From contig NZ_BJHV01000001.1 in NCBI RefSeq assembly GCF_005405925.1, positions 7,812,001-7,876,000 of the forward strand: DNA of 64,000 nucleotides, given 5' to 3'. Of the stretch, positions 59,151 to 64,000 are shown piece after piece. Under the pieces are notes generated by a model, which saw only the letters and a list, made by a program, of their open reading frames with translations, did not search any database and was not told the DNA's origin. This DNA is from Streptomyces antimycoticus. Its GTDB lineage: Bacteria; Actinomycetota; Actinomycetes; Streptomycetales; Streptomycetaceae. Numbering within the stretch: position 1 is the first letter of the stretch; every line of letters starts with the position of its first letter. A program made the position numbers and the translations under genes.

Positions 59151-59180
59151 CCGCCGACGATGGGCGTCCGACTGCGCAGG

Positions 59181-59400
59181 ACCGGCGCCTGGCCGCGGAG
59201 GACCGGCGCCTGGCCGCGGAGGACCGGCGCCTGGCCGCGGAGGACCGGCGCCTGGCCGCGGAGGACCGGCGCCTGGCCGCGGAGGACCGGCGCCTGGCCG
59301 CGGAGGACCGGCGCCTGGCCGCGGAGGACCGGCGCCTGGCCGCAGAGGACCGGCGCCTGGCCGCGGAGGACCGGCGCCTGGCCGCAGAGGACCGGCGCCC
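59181..59400. repeat. 21-bp minisatellite, about 10.5 units
   Basis: The unit is ACCGGCGCCTGGCCGCGGAGG from 59181, in near-perfect tandem with two or three base changes (CGCAGAGG in some). Because 21 is a multiple of three, all frames stay open. Read one way it gives RRTGAWP and read another way DRRLAAE. It lies between the EamA-type gene and the dipeptidase gene. Confidence 0.96.
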
Positions 59401-59487
59401 GGGCGAAAACCCATGGCCCGGTGGGCGGCGCGTACGTCACGATGACCGACGCCGCTTCCCGCCCCACGAAAGGACACCGTCGTCCTC

Positions 59488-59505
59488 ATGAGCCGTGCCC
59501 TATGA
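59488..59505 (+). other. Five-codon mini-ORF (MSRAL) overlapping the dipeptidase start
   Basis: An 11-base direct repeat, ATGAGCCGTGC, occurs at 59488 and 59502. The first copy gives the frame M-S-R-A-L-stop, with its stop overlapping the second ATG (ATGA), the dipeptidase start. AAAGGA lies about 12 bases before the first ATG. It could be a leader peptide or just the result of a small duplication. Confidence 0.5.
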
Positions 59506-60527
59506 GCCGTGCACTCCACCAGCGCGCCGTCGTCGCCGACGCCCATAACGACCTGCTGATCGCCGTCACCGCCCGCCCACCGCACCGCTGGGCCGGCTAC
59601 TTCCGGGAGCGCTGGCTGCCCCAACTCCGCGAGGGCGGAGTGGATGTGCAGGTGCTGCCGGTCTTCATCGACGACCGGTTCCGCCCCGAGGGCGCGCTGC
59701 GCGAGACGCTGCGGATGATCGAGTGCGCCCACACCCTCGCCGAGGGCAACGCCGACGAGGTACGGCTGTGCCTGGACGGCGACGACATCGACGCCGCGCT
59801 CGCCGACGGCCGGATCGCCCTGGTGCTGGCGCTGGAGAGCGCCCCCGGGCTGGACGCGAACGTCGAACTCCTCCCGACCCTCCACCGCCTCGGGGTGCGT
59901 ATCGCCTCGCTCGCCCACTGGGGCCGCACCGCCCTGGCCGACGGCAGCGGTGAGGACGCCACCGGAAGCCGGCTCACCGAGGCCGGGGTCCTGGCGCTGC
60001 GGGAGATGGAGCGCCTTGGCATCCTCTTCGACGTCTCCCACCTCGGCGCCTCCGGGGTCGCCCATGTGCTGGAGCTGGCCACCCGTCCCGTACTGGCCAC
60101 CCACTCCTCCGCCCGCGCGCTCCTGGACCACCATCGCAACCTCACCGATGAGCAGTTGCGCGGGATCGCCGGGACCGGGGGCATGGTGTGCGTCAACTTC
60201 CTCGGCGAGTTCCTGGCCACCGCCCAGGCCGACCGCACGGTGGACCGGCTGGCCGACCACATCGTCCATATCGCCGAGGTGATCGGCGTCGACCGGGTGG
60301 GTCTGGGGCCGGACTTCATCAAGGAGGTCAGCGACGACACCACCCCGCCCTGCTGCGAGGACGTCGAGTACGCCCGGCTGCTGGTCCCCGGCCTGGAAGG
60401 CCCCCGCGGACTGCCTCTGGTGACCGAGGCGCTGATCCGAAGGGGCCTTCCCGAGGCGGACGTCGAGAAGATCCTCGGCGGCAATGTGCTGGAACTCTTC
60501 CGCAAGGAGCTGGGACGCCCCGCCTGA
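59502..60527 (+). CDS. M19-family membrane dipeptidase homologue
   Basis: The 341-residue protein has the renal-dipeptidase TIM barrel with all zinc ligands of M19: VADAHNDLL (His/Asp near 14-16), LVLALESAPG (bridging Glu), ATHSSARALLDHHRNLTDE (two His) and GLGPDFIKEV (Asp). It cleaves dipeptides or acts on related cyclic amides. The start at 59502 follows the AAAGGA of the mini-ORF and matches the start of homologues. A 21-bp tandem array upstream could be read in frame but is not expected to be translated. The stop lies in a 19-bp tandem array. Confidence 0.9.
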   Translation: MSRALHQRAVVADAHNDLLIAVTARPPHRWAGYFRERWLPQLREGGVDVQVLPVFIDDRFRPEGALRETLRMIECAHTLAEGNADEVRLCLDGDDIDAALADGRIALVLALESAPGLDANVELLPTLHRLGVRIASLAHWGRTALADGSGEDATGSRLTEAGVLALREMERLGILFDVSHLGASGVAHVLELATRPVLATHSSARALLDHHRNLTDEQLRGIAGTGGMVCVNFLGEFLATAQADRTVDRLADHIVHIAEVIGVDRVGLGPDFIKEVSDDTTPPCCEDVEYARLLVPGLEGPRGLPLVTEALIRRGLPEADVEKILGGNVLELFRKELGRPA

Positions 60528-60579
60528 CAGGTGCCTGAGGATCTGACAGGTGGCTGAGGATCTGACCGGTGCCTGAGGA
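60524..60579. repeat. 19-bp tandem repeat, three units, containing the dipeptidase stop
   Basis: Units CTGACAGGTGCCTGAGGAT (60524), CTGACAGGTGGCTGAGGAT (60543) and CTGACCGGTGCCTGAGGA (60562). The first holds the dipeptidase stop codon (60525-60527). The array ends six bases before the convergent hydrolase stop (60586). Confidence 0.93.
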
Positions 60580-60585
60580 CGGCTG

Positions 60586-61368
60586 CTACCGCCCGATGGT
60601 GGCCGAGAAGGCGTCGATCGCGGCGAACGTGAGCTCCGGGGCCTCCCGGGTGGGGATGTGACCCGCGCCCGGGATCAGCTCGAACCGTGCCCCCGGGATG
60701 GCCGCGGCGTACGCACGGCCGAAGTCGGGCGGGACGACGGTGTCCTGCTCCCCCCACAGCGCGAGGGCGGGCACGCTCACCCGGGCGAGCCGGTGCAGCA
60801 GCTTCGGATCGGACCTCGTCGGGCCCGCGTAGGCCATCAACGCCTGGAGGGCCGCGGGCGAGGGGCCCCGGCGCGGTGCCGGTGCCGGTGCCGATGCCGG
60901 TGCGCCGGAGCCCTGACCGGGCGGCGGGCCGGGCGGACCGGGCGGGGCGGTGGGGAATTGCAGCTCGTGCCCCTCCACGTGCGGGCCGAAGGCGCCCATG
61001 ATGACCAGCCCGCCGACGCGGCGGGCCCGGTCGCGCACGGTCATCTCGGCGGCGATCCAGCCGCCGAAGGAGACGCCGACGACCAGGACATCGCGCAGAT
61101 CGCGGTCGTCCAGCAGGTCCAGATAGGTCTCGACGAGGTCGCCCACGTCCGAGAACCACTCGGGGCGCGGGGTGTCCTCCCAGCCCGGATGGGTCGGCGC
61201 CAGCACCCGGGAGGTGGCGGCGAAGTGGTCCACGATGTCGGTCACGGAGGCGGGTCCGCCGCCGCCGTGCAGCACGAGCACGGGTCGGCCCGCGCCCACG
61301 TCCCGCACCCTCAGGGGAAGGCCGGGGTAGGGCTCGATGGTGAATCCGGTGGTCTGGTGGGTGGTCAT
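60586..61368 (-). CDS. Alpha/beta hydrolase
   Basis: This 260-residue protein has the alpha/beta-hydrolase core: VLVLHGGGGPASVTD (oxyanion), VVGVSFGGWIAAEM (G-x-S-x-G with Ser near 97), LWGEQDTVVPPDFG (acid) and GAGHIPTREAPE (His). A Pro/Ala-rich lid at about 138-165 ([20 protein letters not shown]) is unusual. The substrate is unknown. It overlaps the monooxygenase gene upstream by ATGA and is probably translated with it. Confidence 0.87.
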   Translation of the reverse strand: MTTHQTTGFTIEPYPGLPLRVRDVGAGRPVLVLHGGGGPASVTDIVDHFAATSRVLAPTHPGWEDTPRPEWFSDVGDLVETYLDLLDDRDLRDVLVVGVSFGGWIAAEMTVRDRARRVGGLVIMGAFGPHVEGHELQFPTAPPGPPGPPPGQGSGAPASAPAPAPRRGPSPAALQALMAYAGPTRSDPKLLHRLARVSVPALALWGEQDTVVPPDFGRAYAAAIPGARFELIPGAGHIPTREAPELTFAAIDAFSATIGR

Positions 61369-62536
61369 CGGGCCTCACCGCCGGAGGTGACCGCGGTGAA
61401 GGTGTCGCACGCGATCCGCAGGCCGTCCGGGTGGAAGAAGCCGGTGAGGTTGTCGGCGGAGTGCGCGGCCGCCTCTTCGGCGCGCGGGAACATAGGGGTC
61501 TCGTAGGCGTTCAGAGCCGTCTCCAGGTCGTCGTGAGCGGCGAGGGCGAGGGCGAGTTCCGCGCCGTCGAGCATGGCGAGGTTGGCGCCCGCCCCGCGAA
61601 GGGGGACATCAGATGGGCGGCATCGCCCAGGAGCGTGACGCCGGGCGTCCGCTCCCAGCGGTGGCCGATGGGCAGGGCGTGGATGGGCCGGGGGACCAGC
61701 GGGCCGTCGCTGTCGGCGATCAGGGCACGCAGCCCCTCGTCCCAGTCGGGGAAGAGGTCCAGCAGCCGCTTCCTGGCCGCCGCCGGGTCCGCCGGGTCGA
61801 TCAGGCCCGAACGGCTCCACTCCTCCGGTGCCTTGACCGCGGCGTAGACGCGGACGCGGTCGCCGCCGTTGCGCTGGGCGATCAGCCCCTTCTCGTCGGC
61901 CAGGGCGAACATCGTGCCCCGGCCGACGAGTTCGGCGACGGCGGGGTGCCGGGCGTCGACGTCGTGCAGCAGACAGTCCACGAACGAGATTCCGGAGTAG
62001 ACCGGATCGGCGTCGGACACCAGGGGCCGGACCCTGGACCACGCCCCGTCCGCGCCGACCAGCAGATCCGCCTCGACGGTCCGGCCGTCGGACAGGGTGA
62101 GCGTGGGCCGCCCCGCCGTGCCGAGGGCGACCGCGCGCACCTTGTGACCCCAGCGAACGGTCGCCTCGGGCAGCGAGCCCAGCAGCAGATCTCGCAGCGC
62201 CCTGCGGTCGATCTCGGGCCGCTCTTCTCCCTCGTCTCCCTGGGCCGGTTCCGGAGCGGGGATGCGGAAGCCGACGGCCGCGTCCTTGTCGAGCAGCCGC
62301 AGCTCCCCGTCCTCGGGGCGGCTGAGCGGCCGGAACTCCTCCAGCAGGCCGGCGTGCAGCAGCGCCCGCTGACCGGACGCGGGATCCATGTCCAGCGAGC
62401 CGCCCTGGTCGCGTGCGGTCGCCGAGGCGTCCAGTTCGTAGACGGTCGAGGCGATGCCGTGGACGTGCAGAACGCGCGCCAGCGTCAGGCCGCCCAGCCC
62501 TCCTCCGACGATGGCGATACGGGGTGCTCCGGACAT
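61365..62536 (-). CDS. TetX-like FAD-dependent monooxygenase (frameshifted as sequenced)
   Basis: The repaired product has 390 residues: IAIVGGGLGGLTLARVLHVH (FAD fold), DQGGSLDMDPASGQRALL, PEIDRRALRDLLLGSLPE, DLLVGADGAWSRVRPLV and LLGDAAHLMSPFAGAGANLA. These segments follow the TetX tetracycline-monooxygenase group closely, although the actual substrate is not known. The frame breaks at the C-run 61592-61595; one more base on the + strand gives SPFAGAGANLAMLDGAE. GGGAGG precedes the ATG. It is divergent from a TetR gene across an array of palindromes and overlaps the hydrolase gene by ATGA. Confidence 0.88.
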
Positions 62537-62592
62537 GGCAATGCCTCCCAGGCTCGGCGCCGGTGCGCGGCGGATGAGACGAGCGTAGGGCG

Positions 62593-62666
62593 ACGAACGC
62601 GTTCGTGGCAAACGCGTTCGTGACGAACGCGTCTGTGGCGAACACGTCTGGGACGAACGCGTTCGT
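62593..62666. promoter_or_regulatory. Five tandem 15-bp-spaced palindromes, likely TetR operators
   Basis: The core AACGCGTT (in full ACGAACGCGTTCGT) occurs five times with exact 15-bp spacing, starting at core positions 62596, 62611, 62626, 62641 and 62656. Copies 1 and 5 are perfect 14-bp palindromes; copy 2 has one flank changed, and copies 3 and 4 have one or two core changes. The array lies between the divergent monooxygenase and TetR genes. Confidence 0.85.
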
Positions 62667-62685
62667 GATCAGGTACGATGGCGCC

Positions 62686-63450
62686 ATGACAGCGCATCCC
62701 ACCGCCCCGCGGAGCCGCCGGGAACGTCCCGCGAAACCGGCCCTGACCAGGGAAGGCATCATCGCCACCACGGTCGGACTCATGCGTGCCGAGGGCCTGG
62801 AACGGGTCACGATGCGCCGCCTGGCCAAGGAGCTGGACACCGGGCCGGCCTCGCTCTACGTCTACGTCCGCAATATCGCCGAGCTGCACGCGGCGGTCCT
62901 GGACGAGCTTCTCGGCGAGGTCGACCTGAGCCCGGCCGGGGCGGGCGGCGACTGGCACGACCGGCTGGTGCGGATCCTCACCTCGTACACCGCGGTGCTG
63001 TTCGAGTACCCCGGTCTCGCCCAGTCCGCGCTGGTGGCCCGCCCCTTCGGGAAGCACTATCTGCTGCTGGTGGAGGCGATGCTGACGCTGCTGGACGAGG
63101 GCGGCCTGGAGTCCGACCGGGCCGCGTGGCTGATCGACCTGCTGCTGCAGTACGGCACCGCGACCGCGGCCGAGCACGCCCACCGGGTCCCCGGCGACAT
63201 CCCCCAGGACCAGGCGGACTGGCAGGCGCTCGCCACGGTGGTGCGGGACGTCTCACCGCGGACCCATCCGCATATCGCCGCGCTCGGCCCGCGGCTGCTG
63301 TCCGGGTCCCCGCAGGACCGGCTGGCCTGGGGGTTCGACGTCCTGATCGCCGGGGCGCGGCACACCCCGGTGCCGGAGGTGCTCTCCCCGTCCCCGGCGG
63401 ACATCGGGGACCCGGCGGACATCGGGGACCCGGCGGATATCGGAGACTGA
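62686..63450 (+). CDS. TetR-family repressor with TetR-type C-terminal domain
   Basis: This 254-residue protein has an N-terminal helix-turn-helix (ATTVGLMRAEGLERVTMRRL and AKELDTGPASLYVYVRNIAE, about 25-70) and a ligand domain of the TetR type (AWLIDLLLQYGTATAAEHAH). It probably represses the divergent monooxygenase gene and itself through the palindrome array between them. The C-terminus is a threefold ADIGDP repeat (18-bp units) that directly meets a 23-bp tandem array at the stop. ATG 62686 follows the last palindrome by 20 bases; the ribosome-binding site is weak. Confidence 0.9.
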   Translation: MTAHPTAPRSRRERPAKPALTREGIIATTVGLMRAEGLERVTMRRLAKELDTGPASLYVYVRNIAELHAAVLDELLGEVDLSPAGAGGDWHDRLVRILTSYTAVLFEYPGLAQSALVARPFGKHYLLLVEAMLTLLDEGGLESDRAAWLIDLLLQYGTATAAEHAHRVPGDIPQDQADWQALATVVRDVSPRTHPHIAALGPRLLSGSPQDRLAWGFDVLIAGARHTPVPEVLSPSPADIGDPADIGDPADIGD

Positions 63451-63532
63451 GGCGGCGGCGCTCAGGAGACTGAGGCGGCGGCGCTCAGGGGCTGAGGCGG
63501 CGGCGCTCAGGGGGCTGAGGCGGCGACGCTCA
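63442..63532. repeat. 22-23-bp tandem repeat, four units, bridging two convergent stop codons
   Basis: Units of 23, 23, 22 and 23 bases start at 63442, 63465, 63488 and 63510 (GGAGACTGAGGCGGCGGCGC and TCA, or close variants). The first contains the TetR stop (63448-63450), and the last ends in the stop of the convergent fibronectin-type gene (63530-63532). Confidence 0.93.
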
Positions 63533-64000
63533 GCCGCGCCCGGCGGGCCGCTCGCCGGTGGTGAGCCGGGCGATATTCGACCGCTCGCCGTAGGTGACCG
63601 GCCGCACCCGGTAGGAGGCCCGCTTCTCGTTCGGCAGGGTGATCAGCCCGAAGGAGTTGATGTCCGGGTCGAGCACGGCGACCGGACGGAAGGAGCCGCC
63701 GCCCCGCGGCCGGTCCTCCAGCAGATAGCCCCGCTCGCCCTCGGCGTGGTCGGTCCAGGTGAACCGGATGCCGTTGGCGTGCATGATTTTCGCGCGCAGA
63801 TCGGTCGGGGTCGCGGCGGGCCGCCGGGCCGGGCTGGTGCGGACACCGGCCCGCCGGAGGGTGCGTGGCGGCGCCCATGTGTGCTCCTCGCGCTGTTCCG
63901 CCTTGGTGAACGACCCCTTCGGCAGCGTGACGTCCACCGGCCGGGACGCGGGTCCGTAGTACGGCCGCACCCGGTAGTAGAAGTGGGTCTCCGGTATCAG
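63530..64000 (-). CDS. Fibronectin-type-III-like protein, C-terminal part (runs off the right edge)
   Basis: About 156 codons are seen, in frame to the window edge. They hold parts of two beta-sandwich units with the FN3 look: HFYYRVRPYYGPASRPVDVT and FTWTDHAEGERGYLLEDRP, ending with ASYRVRPVTYGERSNIARLT. The RVRPY/RVRPVTYG pattern repeats. The N-terminal part, where a catalytic domain or signal peptide would be, is outside the window. Its stop is in the last unit of a 23-bp array. Confidence 0.7.
   Translation of the reverse strand: MIPETHFYYRVRPYYGPASRPVDVTLPKGSFTKAEQREEHTWAPPRTLRRAGVRTSPARRPAATPTDLRAKIMHANGIRFTWTDHAEGERGYLLEDRPRGGGSFRPVAVLDPDINSFGLITLPNEKRASYRVRPVTYGERSNIARLTTGERPAGRG

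Noticed and set aside
59160..59501. N-terminal extension of the dipeptidase through the 21-bp repeats
   Set aside because: M19 homologues begin near the VVADAHND motif, and the extension is pure RRTGAWP repeats. The start at 59502 fits better.

Overview
The window is very GC-rich, has strong third-position GC bias and carries typical Streptomyces gene sets: crotonyl-CoA reductase with the ethylmalonyl-CoA mutase MeaA, a complete whiE-type spore-pigment polyketide cluster, F420 and mycothiol-type enzymes, a class F sortase and SpoIIE/ANTAR regulators. It is chromosomal DNA of a Streptomyces or very close relative. I see no tRNA, rRNA, CRISPR array, prophage or insertion sequence.

Layout. 1-10 kb: ethylmalonyl-CoA pathway genes (meaA, ccr, a TetR regulator and a double 3-hydroxyacyl-CoA dehydrogenase), interrupted by two divergent secreted glycoside hydrolases (GH95-like and GH97-like). 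10-19 kb: HEAT-repeat protein, Rv2578c-type radical SAM protein, SRPBCC protein, a 14-TM exporter with a cytosolic-type repeat tail, a PAS-GAF-SpoIIE-ATPase regulator and a coupled methyltransferase. 19-27 kb: an overlapping peptide-degradation operon (M55, M20, S9 peptidases) running into a phosphopantetheinyl transferase and a GNAT, then a DUF5107/TPR protein. 27-39 kb: small stress-type proteins (CBS, DUF2795, baeRF/Vms1-like, holin-X), catalase with an adjacent PfpI protein, a PoxB-like TPP enzyme and an F420-type oxidoreductase. 39-47 kb: GAF/ANTAR signalling, hemerythrin, an aminotransferase-like protein without its lysine, MBL hydrolase, beta-helix protein and O-methyltransferase. 47-48.5 kb: sortase and its probable substrate. 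48.8-55.9 kb: the whiE-type cluster, seven overlapping minus-strand genes and a divergent hydroxylase. 56-64 kb: DedA, MBL, MarR/EamA pair, M19 dipeptidase, and a TetX-like monooxygenase/hydrolase pair divergent from a TetR gene, with a five-site palindrome array between them.

Two window-wide patterns matter most. First, eleven genes are broken by twelve frameshifts, and each is repaired by adding one base to a C or G run. In every case the spanned length becomes a multiple of three after the repair. This points to homopolymer undercalls in the assembly, not gene decay, so I annotate these genes at full length. Second, short tandem duplications (12-36 bp units) repeatedly sit on or directly against stop codons (ccr, radical SAM, DUF2795, sortase, dipeptidase/hydrolase, TetR/FN3). 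I do not recognise this as a described element class.
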